Below, in pieces: positions 7,425 through 15,458 of a stretch of 31,595 nt of DNA; the first letter of the stretch is position 1; every line of letters starts with the position of its first letter. Below the pieces are notes generated by a model, which ran no database searches, was not told the origin of the DNA, and saw only the letters and a program-made list of their open reading frames with translations. The translations under genes were made by a program, and so were the position numbers. This stretch comes from an uncultured Azohydromonas sp. (GTDB taxonomy: Bacteria; Pseudomonadota; Gammaproteobacteria; Burkholderiales; Burkholderiaceae_C): positions 1-31,595 of the forward strand of contig NZ_CALAOH010000098.1 in NCBI RefSeq assembly GCF_937926365.1, in the 5' to 3' direction.

Positions 7425-9308
7425 ATGAGCGCCGCCGATCTGCCGTCCCCCGTCGCGCTGCCCAGCGTGGCGCTGGTGGGCAACCCCAACTGCGGCAAGA
7501 CCGCGCTGTTCAACCTGCTCACCGGCGCGCGGCAGAAGGTCGCCAACTACGCCGGCGTGACCGTGGAGCGCAAGCTGGGCATGGCCCGGCTGCCCGGCGG
7601 CCATGGCGTGCAGGTGATCGACCTGCCCGGCGCGTACAGCCTGCGCCCGGCCACGCCCGACGAGGAGGTGACGCTGCAGGTGCTGCAAGGGCAGCGCGTG
7701 GGCGAGGCGGTGCCGGACTACATCGTGGCCGTGGTGGACACCACCAACCTGCGCATGAACCTGCGCCTGGTGCTGGAGCTCAAGAGCCTGGGCCGGCCGA
7801 TGATGCTGGCGCTCAACATGGCCGACGTGGCGCGCGCCCGCGGCCTGACGGTGGACGTGGCCAAGCTCTCCGCCGAGCTGGGCATGCCGGTGGTGGAGAC
7901 GATCGCGGTCAAGGGCGACGGTCACAAGGCGCTGATGGACCAGCTGGTGAAACACCTGCAGTCCGATCCGCCCGATCCCGCGCTCAATGCGCCGCACCTG
8001 CTGTCGCTGCCCGACAGCCACACGCTGCAGCAGGAGGTGCGCCGCATCCTGGCGGTGGCCGCGCCCGGCGCGCTCAAGGCCCAGCGCTTCCACTACAAGC
8101 TCGACGCCTGGGTGATGCATCCGGTGTGGGGCCTGGTGATCCTGGCGGCGCTGCTGTTCATCGTGTTCCAGGCCGTGTTCTCCTGGGCCAGCGTGCCCAT
8201 GGACGCGATCGAGGCCGGTTTCGCGGCGCTGGGCGAGTGGACCACCGGGCACATGGCCGAGGGCCCGCTGCGCAGCCTGCTGGTGGACGGCGCCATTGCC
8301 GGCGCCGGTGGGGTGCTGGTGTTCCTGCCGCAGATCCTGATCCTGTTCCTCTTCATCCTGCTGCTGGAGGACTCGGGCTACCTGCCGCGCGCGGCCTTCC
8401 TGCTGGACAACCTGATGGGCCGCGTGGGCCTGTCGGGCCGCGCCTTCATCCCGCTGCTCTCCAGCTTCGCCTGCGCGGTGCCGGGGGTGATGGCCACGCG
8501 CACCATCACGCACTGGCGCGACCGGCTGGCCACGATCATGGTTGCGCCGCTGATGACCTGCTCGGCGCGGCTGCCGGTGTACGCGCTGCTCATCGGCGCC
8601 TTCATCCCGGAGCGCTCGGTGGGCCCGTTCAACCTGCAGGGCCTGACGCTGTTCGCGCTCTACGTGGCGGGCGTGGTTTCGGCGATGGCGGTGGCCTGGG
8701 TGTTCAAGCGCGTGTGGCACCGCAGCCGCTACCAGCCGCTGATGCTGGAGCTGCCGCCGTACCGCGTGCCGGGCCTGCGCAACGTGGGTTTGGGTTTGTG
8801 GGAGCGCGCGCGCATCTTCCTGCGCCGGGTGGGCACGATCATCTTCGCGCTGACGGTGCTGCTGTGGTTCCTCTCCAGCTACCCGGCGGCGCCGGCGGAC
8901 TGGAGCGGCACGGCCATCGAGTACAGCTTCGCCGGGCGCCTGGGGCGGCTGCTGGAAGTGGTGTTCTCGCCGCTGGGCTTCAACTGGCAGATCTCCATCG
9001 CGCTGGTGCCGGGCATGGCCGCGCGCGAGGTGGTGGTCAGCGCGCTGGGCACGGTGTACGCGCTCTCGGGCGACGGGGTGGACCAGGCGCTGGCGCCGCT
9101 GATCGCGCAGCAGTGGCCGCTGGCCACCTGCTTCTCGCTGCTGGCGTGGTTCGTGTTCGCGCCGCAGTGCATCTCGACGCTGGCCGCGGTCAAGCGCGAG
9201 ACCAATGCCTGGCGCTATCCCATCGCCATGGCCGTGTACCTGTTCGGGCTGGCCTACCTGGCGGCCTTCATCACCTACCGCGTGTCGCTGGCGCTGGGAG
9301 GAGGTTGA
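7425..9308 (+). CDS. feoB: Ferrous iron transporter B (GTPase-linked Fe(II) permease)
   Basis: 627 residues. The N-terminal G domain has G1 GNPNCGKT (19-26), G2 around NYAGVTVER, G3 DLPGAYSL and G4 NMAD. The polytopic membrane domain from about residue 230 carries the conserved FLPQILILF, EDSGYLPRAAF and CSARLPVYALLIGAF segments (the last with the Gate-motif Cys), and GMAAREVVVSALGTVY. It imports Fe(II) across the inner membrane. It is shorter than the enterobacterial protein of about 770 residues because the C-terminal region is compact, as is usual in betaproteobacteria. It sits between feoA and a small Cys-rich gene whose ribosome site (GGAGG) overlaps the end of feoB. Confidence 0.97.
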   Translation: MSAADLPSPVALPSVALVGNPNCGKTALFNLLTGARQKVANYAGVTVERKLGMARLPGGHGVQVIDLPGAYSLRPATPDEEVTLQVLQGQRVGEAVPDYIVAVVDTTNLRMNLRLVLELKSLGRPMMLALNMADVARARGLTVDVAKLSAELGMPVVETIAVKGDGHKALMDQLVKHLQSDPPDPALNAPHLLSLPDSHTLQQEVRRILAVAAPGALKAQRFHYKLDAWVMHPVWGLVILAALLFIVFQAVFSWASVPMDAIEAGFAALGEWTTGHMAEGPLRSLLVDGAIAGAGGVLVFLPQILILFLFILLLEDSGYLPRAAFLLDNLMGRVGLSGRAFIPLLSSFACAVPGVMATRTITHWRDRLATIMVAPLMTCSARLPVYALLIGAFIPERSVGPFNLQGLTLFALYVAGVVSAMAVAWVFKRVWHRSRYQPLMLELPPYRVPGLRNVGLGLWERARIFLRRVGTIIFALTVLLWFLSSYPAAPADWSGTAIEYSFAGRLGRLLEVVFSPLGFNWQISIALVPGMAAREVVVSALGTVYALSGDGVDQALAPLIAQQWPLATCFSLLAWFVFAPQCISTLAAVKRETNAWRYPIAMAVYLFGLAYLAAFITYRVSLALGGG

Positions 9309-9312
9309 AGAA

Positions 9313-9564
9313 ATGACGGTGCAAACGCTGATCGTCGGGCTGCTGGTGGCCTGGGCCTTGGTCTATGCGGTCTGGGTGCTGATGCCGGCAGCGCTCAAGC
9401 GCGGGCTGCTGGGCCCTCTCCAGCGCCACTGGCCGGGGCTGGCCCGGCGCGTGGCGCCGGCCGGTGGCGGCTGCGGCGGGTGCAACAGCTGCGGGCCGGC
9501 GCCGGCGAAAGGTGCGCAGGCCGAGGCGAAGCCGGTCCAGCTGCACCTGAAGCGCCGCCATTGA
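9313..9564 (+). CDS. Small Cys-rich membrane protein, FeoB partner (DUF6587-like)
   Basis: 83 residues from ATG 9313, four bases after feoB, with the strong site GGAGG at 9298-9302. One transmembrane segment lies at about residues 4-26; the remainder is basic and cytosolic, with a Cys cluster GGCGGCNSCG (residues 53-62). It is in the position where other bacteria have FeoC and resembles the small DUF6587 proteins of betaproteobacterial feo loci. The Cys cluster could bind iron or an Fe-S cluster and sense redox or iron state; that is inference. The stop is only 3 bp from the convergent stop of the next gene. A GC-rich hairpin without a T-run (9571-9589) may help end transcription. Confidence 0.8.
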   Translation: MTVQTLIVGLLVAWALVYAVWVLMPAALKRGLLGPLQRHWPGLARRVAPAGGGCGGCNSCGPAPAKGAQAEAKPVQLHLKRRH

Positions 9565-9567
9565 GGC

Positions 9568-10680
9568 TCAGGCGCGCTGCCTGCGCGCCACGGCTCCGAC
9601 CACGCCCAGCCCCGCCAGCAGCAACACCGCACCCGCCGGTTCGGGCACGGGCGTGGCGATGTAGGCCTGGTAGCGGCCGTTGAACCAGCCGCTGCCCACG
9701 ATCACGCCGGCGTCGTTGATGCCGCGGGCTTCGCTCAGCTCCCAGCGGGCGGCATCCGCGGGCCGCAGCAGCTCGCTCAGGGTGTAGGTGCCGCCGTCGC
9801 GGTGCAGCGCGGGCTCCCAGAAGTAGTCGCCCCACTCCGGATCGAAGGTGGACACCGAGCCCACCACCCAGCCGCGGCCATTCATGTCCCAGGCGCCGCT
9901 GTTGCCGAAGTACGTGCTCTGGTACTTGCCGTCGGTGTAGATGTAGGCGCCCGCGATGTGGTCGTAGGTCCAGGGCCGGTTGACCAGCACCTGGCCGGCG
10001 TTGTTGATGTCCTGGCCGTAGTAGTCGGCCCACTCATAAGGTTCCGGACTGGGCAGCAGCGTGGCGCGGCCGTCCTGGTACAGGAAGGTGTAACCCTGGC
10101 CCCAGGTCGTCCCGCCCGTGATCACGCCGTGGTCGTTGATGGCCGTGGCCAGGCCCTGGGGGCTGCCGATGTCCAGGTAGCGGCTGCCCGAGGCGTCATG
10201 TAGGAAGGGGCGGCGGTCGAACTCGCCCACCACCTGCCCGGCGGCATTGAGGCCCAGGGCACGGCCTTCGCCCGCGCCCAGCGACGCGGCCAGGTCCTGC
10301 ATGCGGCCGTCCTGCCAGAGGAAGGGGCGCAGGCGTCCCCGGGCATCGCGGCTCTCGCCGATCACGTCGCCCCGGTCGTTGACGCCCAGTGCCTCCGTGT
10401 AGCTGCCGCCCAGGCTGCCGAGCGCCTGCATGTGGCCGTCGCGGTAGATGAAGGCCTGGCGCGTCCCTTCGTAGTAGCTGCCGCGTGCGGACCAGCCCAC
10501 CACCGTGCCGTTCTCGCTGATCGCGGTGGCCTCGCTGTAGCCGTCGCCCGTCAGCACCCCCAGGGCCTGGACGCGGTAGCGCGGCGGCGGCGTGACGATC
10601 TCGTCGTCACCGGCCAGGGCCAGAGGGGCGAGGGTGGCGGCGGCGACCAGCGCCGCCACGGTCCTGAGAAGCATCTGCAT
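9568..10680 (-). CDS. Secreted HAF-repeat protein with PEP-CTERM sorting signal
   Basis: 370 residues. Residues 1-23 are a signal peptide (MQMLLRTVAALV to ALAG). The body is made of HAF-type repeats of about 45 residues, each with an A-x-x-I/V-N-x-x-G-x-V-x-G strand turn: ATAISENGTVVGW, ALGVNDRGDVIGE, ALGLNAAGQVVGE, ATAINDHGVITGG, GQDINNAGQVL, WDMNGRGWVVGS and ARGINDAGVIVGS, alternating with aromatic RQAFIYRDG-type strands, probably a beta propeller. The C-terminus has VPEP followed by a hydrophobic helix and RRQRA, the PEP-CTERM signal processed by exosortase. The protein is probably exported to the cell surface or extracellular matrix. Function is unknown. No exosortase gene is in the window. 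Confidence 0.88.
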   Translation of the reverse strand: MQMLLRTVAALVAAATLAPLALAGDDEIVTPPPRYRVQALGVLTGDGYSEATAISENGTVVGWSARGSYYEGTRQAFIYRDGHMQALGSLGGSYTEALGVNDRGDVIGESRDARGRLRPFLWQDGRMQDLAASLGAGEGRALGLNAAGQVVGEFDRRPFLHDASGSRYLDIGSPQGLATAINDHGVITGGTTWGQGYTFLYQDGRATLLPSPEPYEWADYYGQDINNAGQVLVNRPWTYDHIAGAYIYTDGKYQSTYFGNSGAWDMNGRGWVVGSVSTFDPEWGDYFWEPALHRDGGTYTLSELLRPADAARWELSEARGINDAGVIVGSGWFNGRYQAYIATPVPEPAGAVLLLAGLGVVGAVARRQRA

Positions 10681-10720
10681 GCTGCGCCTCCGACAAGGAA
10701 CAAGAGAGGCGCGCAGCCTA

Positions 10721-10760
10721 GAAAACGCGCACGGCGGCCATCAAGGCCGCCGTGCGTTTC
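10721..10760 (-). terminator. Intrinsic terminator of the leftward TRAP/sugar-acid operon
   Basis: CACGGCGGCC (10730-10739), loop ATCAA, GGCCGCCGTG (10745-10754) is a perfect 10-bp stem. On the minus strand it is followed by GCGCGTTTT. It lies 51 bp after the stop of the TRAP gene and ahead of the PEP-CTERM gene. Confidence 0.8.
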
Positions 10761-10810
10761 AGAGCAGGCTCTTACCGCGTTGTCATGCGGCGTGAGCAAA
10801 TGCAGCTTTG

Positions 10811-11845
10811 TTACTTGGCCGCCACGCGCGCCTTCTCCAGCTCGGCCTGGAACTCCTTGACCAGCGGCTGGCCCACCTGCGCGGCGTACTTGTCCACCAC
10901 CGGCTTGACCTTGTCACGCATGCGCTGCAGCTCGGCCGGGGCGATGTCGTTGATCTGCATGCCGTGCTTGATCAGCTCCTGGCGCGACTTCTGGTCCATC
11001 TCGCGCGCCACCTTGCGCTGGTAGTCGCGCGCCTCCACCGCCGCGTCCTGGATGATCTTCTTCTCGTCGGCCGAGAGGCCGTCCCAGAACTTCTTGCTCA
11101 CCAGCAGCATCTGCGGGTTGTAGATGTGCCGGGTGTTGCTCATGTACTTCTGCACCTCGTAGAACTTGGAGGCCTCCGCCGTGCTGTACGGGTTCTCCTG
11201 CCCGTCCACGGCCTTGGACTCCATCGCGGTGTAGAGCTCGGGGAAGGGCATGGGCACGGCGTTGGCGCCCAGCGTGTTGAGCATGTCGATGTAGAGCGGA
11301 TTGAGGATGGTGCGGATCTTCAGGCCCTGGATGTCTTCCATCTTCTGGATGGGCCGCTTGCTGTTGGTGATGCTGCGGTAGCCCTGTTCCATGTAGACCA
11401 GGCCCACCAGCCCCTTCTCGGGCATCTTGTCCAGCAGCTTCTTGCCCACCGGGCCGTCGAGCACGAAATCGGCCTCGCGCTCGTTGGCGAAGGCGAAGGG
11501 GAAGTCCAGCAGCACGAACTCCTTGATCATGCCCACCAGTTGCGCCGGCGACATCATCGAGGCTTCCACCGTGCCGCCCTGCATGGCCGAGGCCACCTGC
11601 TGCTCACCGCCCAGCGTGCCGCCGGGGAAGATCTTGACCTTCAGCTTCCCGCCGCTCTTGGCGCTCACCACGTCGGCGAACTTCTTGGCGCCCAGGCCCT
11701 GCGGGTGGTCGAGCTGGTTGACGATCGGCAGCTTGATCGAGCGTTCCTTGATGTCGGCGGCCAGCGCGCCGGTGGCGGCGACGCCGAGGAAGAGGGTGCC
11801 GATGGCGCCGGCGACGACGGCGCGCTTGAAGGTGTTGATGCTCAT
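10811..11845 (-). CDS. dctP: TRAP transporter solute-binding protein (DctP family)
   Basis: 344 residues with ATG at 11845 and a strong GGAGA site 8 bp upstream. Residues 1-29 form a signal peptide ending in ALAA. Family features: LDHPQGLGAKKFADVV, KIFPGGTLGGEQQ (76-88), DFPFAF, the MEDIQGLKIRT segment (about 155) with the Arg that binds the ligand carboxylate, and ESKAVDGQENP. These periplasmic proteins deliver organic acids, often sugar acids, to a DctQM permease. No dctQ or dctM gene is present here, so the permease must be elsewhere. It is last in the LacI-controlled operon; an intercistronic stem-loop precedes it. A sugar-acid ligand is inferred from the operon. Confidence 0.92.
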   Translation of the reverse strand: MSINTFKRAVVAGAIGTLFLGVAATGALAADIKERSIKLPIVNQLDHPQGLGAKKFADVVSAKSGGKLKVKIFPGGTLGGEQQVASAMQGGTVEASMMSPAQLVGMIKEFVLLDFPFAFANEREADFVLDGPVGKKLLDKMPEKGLVGLVYMEQGYRSITNSKRPIQKMEDIQGLKIRTILNPLYIDMLNTLGANAVPMPFPELYTAMESKAVDGQENPYSTAEASKFYEVQKYMSNTRHIYNPQMLLVSKKFWDGLSADEKKIIQDAAVEARDYQRKVAREMDQKSRQELIKHGMQINDIAPAELQRMRDKVKPVVDKYAAQVGQPLVKEFQAELEKARVAAK

Positions 11846-11863
11846 GCTTGTCTCCTGCTTGCA

Positions 11864-11885
11864 TGCCGGCGCCTTGGGGCCGGCA
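11864..11885 (-). other. Intercistronic stem-loop upstream of dctP
   Basis: TGCCGGC (11864-11870) pairs with GCCGGCA (11879-11885), with further C-G pairs inside. It lies in the 80-bp gap between the AroE-like and dctP genes, has no T-run, and may protect or set the level of the dctP message. Confidence 0.4.
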
Positions 11886-11925
11886 CAAGGAATGAAGTGA
11901 AGGGGTTGCGTTGCGCGCGGCGGCG

Positions 11926-12741
11926 TCAGCCCACGCGCTCGATCTCCGCCAGCAGCGCGGCGCTCATGGCCTCCAGCGGCGCCTGGCGGCCGCCGGTGTA
12001 GAGCTCGACCTGGCCGCGGGCCTGGTGCAGCATCATCCGGGTGCCGTCCGAGGTGCGGCAGCCCAGCGCCTCGGCATCGCGGATGAGCCGGCTGCGCACG
12101 GGAATGAAGGCCGCGTCCATCACGAACAGGTGCGGCGCGAGCTGGCCGGCGATGGGGTTGACGTCCGGCGCCTTGAAGCCCGCCGCGGTGGCGTTGACCA
12201 CGCCGTCGAAGCGCTCGGCCTTGAATTCCTCCAGCGTGCCGCCGCACTCCAGGCCGAAGTCGCGCGCCAAAGCCTCGGCCTTGGACGCCGTGCGGTTGAA
12301 CACCGTCACGCGCGCACCGGCCTCGCGCAGCCCGTAGGCGATGGCGCGCGCCGCGCCGCCCGCGCCCAGCAGCGCGACGCGCTTGTCCGGCAGCGTGGTG
12401 ATCTCCTCCAGCGCCCGCACCGCGCCGATGCAGTCGGTGTTGTAGCCGGTGAGCTTGCCGTCCACGTGGTTGATGGTGTTGACCGCGCCGATGGCGCGCG
12501 CGGTCTCGTCCAGCGCGTCCAGGTGCGGGATGACGGCCTGCTTGTGCGGCATGGACACGTTCATGCCGCGGATGCCCAGCGTGCGGATGGCGGCGATGGC
12601 GCCGGGCACGTCCTCCACGCCGAAGCAGACGAAGGTGTAGTCCAGGCCCAGCGCCGCATAGGCGGCGTTGTGCACCTTGACGTTGAAGGTGAAGGGCGAG
12701 CCCATGATGGACCCGCACAGGGTGGGAATGGAGCGTGGCAT
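11926..12741 (-). CDS. Shikimate-dehydrogenase-like oxidoreductase, substrate unclear
   Basis: 271 residues from ATG 12741 (AAAGGA is 10 bp upstream; a TTG three codons earlier is too close to it). The AroE fold is clear: NVSMPHK with catalytic Lys67, TGYNTDCIGA with catalytic Asp103, and Rossmann motif GAGGAA (126-131) plus NRT (about 151), which favours NADP. The N-terminal shikimate-binding segment, normally HSLSPxMHN, reads FTFNVKVHN here, so both carboxylate-binding serines are lost. With hydroxyacid dehydrogenase, KDG-type kinase and isomerase genes in the same operon, it more likely oxidises a sugar-acid-derived or cyclic polyol substrate than serving aromatic amino-acid synthesis. The gene is 15 bp from the preceding dehydrogenase gene. 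Confidence 0.85.
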   Translation of the reverse strand: MPRSIPTLCGSIMGSPFTFNVKVHNAAYAALGLDYTFVCFGVEDVPGAIAAIRTLGIRGMNVSMPHKQAVIPHLDALDETARAIGAVNTINHVDGKLTGYNTDCIGAVRALEEITTLPDKRVALLGAGGAARAIAYGLREAGARVTVFNRTASKAEALARDFGLECGGTLEEFKAERFDGVVNATAAGFKAPDVNPIAGQLAPHLFVMDAAFIPVRSRLIRDAEALGCRTSDGTRMMLHQARGQVELYTGGRQAPLEAMSAALLAEIERVG

Positions 12742-12756
12742 CGGTGGCAAGTCCTT

Positions 12757-13728
12757 TCAGCGGCGGGGCAGGACGGCGCAGTGCGGCTGCTCGCCGTCCA
12801 GCACCGCCAGCAGGTTTTCGGTGGCGAGCTCGGCCATGGCGCGGCGCGTCTCGTGCGTGGCCGAGCCGATGTGCGGCAGCGGCGTCACGCGCGGGTGCGT
12901 GCGCAACGGCGACTCCAGCGGCAGCGGCTCGGTGGCGAACACGTCCAGCGCCGCGGCGCGCAAGGGGCCCTGGTCCAGCGCGTGCAGCAGCGCGTCCTCC
13001 TGCACCAGGCCGCCGCGGGCGCCGTTGACGAAGATGGCGCCGGGCTTCATCAGGCCGAACTCGCGCGCGCCCATCAGGCCGCGCGTGGCCTCCGACAGCG
13101 GCAGCGTCAGCGCCACGATGTCGGCGCGCCGCAGCACCTCGTCCATGGGCAGCCGCGTCACCAGCCCGGACAGTTCCGGCACGCGCACCTCGAAGGGGTC
13201 GTGGTAGAGCACCGGCATGCCGAAGCCCAGCGCGGCGCGGCGCGCCAGCGCCTGGCCGATGCGCCCGAAGCCCAGGATGCCCAGCGTCTTGCCGTGCACG
13301 TCCCAGCCGAACAGGTCCTCGCCGATGTTGCGCGTCCAGCGGCCCTCGCGCACGTGGTTGGACAGCTCCACCAGGCGGCGGCTGGCGCACAGGATGAGCG
13401 CGAACAGCGTGTCGGCCGTGGTCTCGGTCAGCACGCCCGGCGTGTTGCACAGCGCGATGCCGCGCCGCTCCAGGTAGGGCAGGTCGTAGTTGTCCACGCC
13501 CACGGAGATGCTGGAGATCACCTCCAGCGCCGGCGCGCGCTCCAGCGTCTGGGCGTCCAGCGCGAAGCTGGAGCCGATGAGGCCCTGCGCCTGCGACAGC
13601 GCGGCCAGGAACCGCTCCCGCTCCTCGGCGCGGCGCGGATCGGCCACGACGACGTCGTGGCGCTCGGTGATGCGTGCCAGCAGATCCGGCGGCAGCGTGC
13701 GGAAGACGACGACGTTCTTGCGGCTCAC
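12757..13728 (-). CDS. D-2-hydroxyacid dehydrogenase (glyoxylate/2-ketogluconate reductase-like)
   Basis: 323 residues from GTG at 13728, which overlaps the stop of the kinase gene in GTGA. Signature elements: SVGVDNYDLPYLERRG (75-90), the nucleotide-binding GFGRIG (153-158), HDPFE (176-180), catalytic Arg238 in NGARGG, Glu267 in DVFATEP and His286 in PLPHIGSAT. The family reduces 2-keto acids with NAD(P)H; the GhrB/TkrA branch acts on glyoxylate, hydroxypyruvate and 2-ketogluconate. In this operon a 2-keto sugar acid is a reasonable substrate, but specificity cannot be read from motifs. GTG is the only start that fits the tight spacing. Confidence 0.88.
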   Translation of the reverse strand: MSRKNVVVFRTLPPDLLARITERHDVVVADPRRAEERERFLAALSQAQGLIGSSFALDAQTLERAPALEVISSISVGVDNYDLPYLERRGIALCNTPGVLTETTADTLFALILCASRRLVELSNHVREGRWTRNIGEDLFGWDVHGKTLGILGFGRIGQALARRAALGFGMPVLYHDPFEVRVPELSGLVTRLPMDEVLRRADIVALTLPLSEATRGLMGAREFGLMKPGAIFVNGARGGLVQEDALLHALDQGPLRAAALDVFATEPLPLESPLRTHPRVTPLPHIGSATHETRRAMAELATENLLAVLDGEQPHCAVLPRR

Positions 13729-14687
13729 AGTCCGGCCTCCTGCAGTTGGGCCCGGGTGGGCAGTCCTTCGGTGTCGCCCGTGACCTGCACGGCGCGCGCG
13801 CCGATCCAGGCGCCGCGGCGCGCGGCCTCGGCCACGCCGCGGCCTTCGAGCAGGGCGCTCACCACGCCCACGGCAAAGCCGTCGCCCGCGCCCACGGTGT
13901 CCACCACCTTCGCGACGGGGAAGGCCGGCACCTGGCCGGTGCCCTCGGCCTCGTCGTCGTAGTACGCGCCCTCCGGGCCGAGCTTGACGATGACGGTGCG
14001 CACGCCCCGCTCGCGGTAGAAGCGCGCGATGGCCAGCGGGTCGCGGCTGCCGGTGAGCACGTAACCCTCCTCGATGCCGGGCAGCACCAGCTCGCACTGC
14101 ACCGCCAGGCTGTTGAGCGTGTCGCGCATCAGCGCCTGCGAGGCCCACAGGGTGGGGCGCAGGTTGGGGTCGAAGGACAGGCGCCGGCCGGCCGCGCGCA
14201 TGACCTCGATGGCGCGCCGCGTCACCGCCAGCGTGCTGGCCGACAGCGCGGGAAAGACGCCCGTGACGTGCAGCTGGCGCGCGCCGCGCAGCCAGTCCTC
14301 GTCCAGGTGGCGCAGCTCCATGCGGCTGGCGGCGGAGCCGGCGCGGTGGTACTCCACTGGCGGGTCGCTGCCGTCGTCCACGCGGCCCTTGAACTGGAAG
14401 CCGCTGCGCTCGCCCGCCGCCACCTCCACGCGCGAGCAGTCGATGCCCTCGCGCCGCATCTCGTTGAGCAGGTAGCGGCCCATGGAGTCGGCGCCCAGCC
14501 GGCTGCCCCAGCCGACGCGCAGGCCCAGCCGCGACAGGCCGATGGCCACGTTGGTCTCCGCGCCGGCGGTGCGCTTGTGGAAGTGCTGCACCGCCTCCAG
14601 CGGGCCGGCCTCGTCGGCCACCAGCATCAGCATGGCCTCGCCCAGGGTGACGACGTCCAGGCGGTCCTCGGGGGTGGGGTGCTTCAT
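13725..14687 (-). CDS. kdgK: PfkB-family sugar kinase, 2-keto-3-deoxygluconate kinase type
   Basis: 320 residues. The ribokinase fold is shown by TLGEAMLMLV at the N-terminus, RTAGAETNVAIGLSRLG (39-55, the sugar-binding GG-type motif), DPNLRPTLW (173-181) and the C-terminal ATP/anion-hole motif DTVGAGDGF (263-271) with catalytic Asp269. The DPNxRPxLW segment is typical of KDG kinases, which phosphorylate 2-keto-3-deoxygluconate to KDPG for cleavage by an aldolase. Related 5-dehydro or deoxy sugar-acid kinases cannot be excluded. It overlaps the isomerase gene upstream by ATGA (14684-14687) and the dehydrogenase downstream by GTGA, so it is translationally coupled on both sides. No KDPG aldolase gene is nearby. 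Confidence 0.85.
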   Translation of the reverse strand: MKHPTPEDRLDVVTLGEAMLMLVADEAGPLEAVQHFHKRTAGAETNVAIGLSRLGLRVGWGSRLGADSMGRYLLNEMRREGIDCSRVEVAAGERSGFQFKGRVDDGSDPPVEYHRAGSAASRMELRHLDEDWLRGARQLHVTGVFPALSASTLAVTRRAIEVMRAAGRRLSFDPNLRPTLWASQALMRDTLNSLAVQCELVLPGIEEGYVLTGSRDPLAIARFYRERGVRTVIVKLGPEGAYYDDEAEGTGQVPAFPVAKVVDTVGAGDGFAVGVVSALLEGRGVAEAARRGAWIGARAVQVTGDTEGLPTRAQLQEAGL

Positions 14688-15448
14688 CGCTGTGTCTCCA
14701 GGCGGCGCAGCAGGGCGACCTCGGCGCGCGTGACGCCCACCAGGTCTTCACCCTGCAGCGGGTACTCGATGGCGCGTGGAGCACCAGCAGGCAGCGTGCG
14801 CAGCACAGCGCGCCACGGGGCGGCCGACTCCGCCAGCGGCACCGCCACCCACTTGGCCGGCAGGCGCTGCACGCCCTTGCAGTGCACGTAGCCCACGCCC
14901 GCGGCCAAGGCCTGCGCGGCCAACAGCGGGTCCTCGCCCTGCCAATGCCAGTTGCCCATGTCGAAGGTCATGGGCAGGTGCAGGCCGGCCGCCTGCACAT
15001 CGGCGAAGAAGCGCCGCAGCGCGGGCAGGGTGCCGGCGCATTCGGTCTGGTCGTTCTCGATCAGCAACTCGACGGGCGTCTCGGCCAGGCGCCGTGCCAG
15101 GAACGGCAGGCCCTGCGGCCCCGCGTAGCCGCCGATGGACATCTTCAGCTTCGGCGCGCCCAGCAGCGCGGTGTGCTCCAGCGCGCGCTCCAGCGCCGGC
15201 AGGTCCAGGGCGCCGTCCATGCGCCACAGGCCTTCGGGGCTGGAAAAGACCCGCAACAAGCCGTGCGCCTGGGCCAGCGAGGCCAGCGCCGGCAGCTCGG
15301 CGGCCGGGTTGTCCAGCAGCTCGCCGCGCACCTCGAACCCATCGGCACCGGCCTCCGCCGCCAACTCGGCAAAGCGGCGCTGCCCCAGGCGGCGCACGTC
15401 GTCCGCACCGAAGGCGGACAGGGAAATCAGGATGGAAGGAGAAAACAT
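14684..15448 (-). CDS. Sugar phosphate isomerase/epimerase (xylose-isomerase-like TIM barrel)
   Basis: 254 residues, first gene after the double LacI operator. TIM-barrel features of the AP_endonuc_2 superfamily are seen: an AEAGADGFEVRGELL strand with metal-ligand Glu, LKMSIGG, ELLIENDQTE (second metal Glu), MTFDMGNWHW (Asp and His), YVHCKGVQ and a final AIEYPL with Glu. Members bind a divalent metal and isomerise or epimerise sugars, inositols or hydroxypyruvate. The first step of a sugar-acid pathway is likely but the substrate is unknown. Its start ATG at 15448 is followed downstream by kdgK in ATGA overlap. Confidence 0.82.
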   Translation of the reverse strand: MFSPSILISLSAFGADDVRRLGQRRFAELAAEAGADGFEVRGELLDNPAAELPALASLAQAHGLLRVFSSPEGLWRMDGALDLPALERALEHTALLGAPKLKMSIGGYAGPQGLPFLARRLAETPVELLIENDQTECAGTLPALRRFFADVQAAGLHLPMTFDMGNWHWQGEDPLLAAQALAAGVGYVHCKGVQRLPAKWVAVPLAESAAPWRAVLRTLPAGAPRAIEYPLQGEDLVGVTRAEVALLRRLETQR

Positions 15449-15458
15449 GCTCGGCTCC

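Noticed and set aside
6330..8720. Very long minus-strand open frame across apbE, feoA and feoB
   Set aside because: His/Arg/Gln-rich composition without motifs; it mirrors the strong GC bias of the real plus-strand genes.
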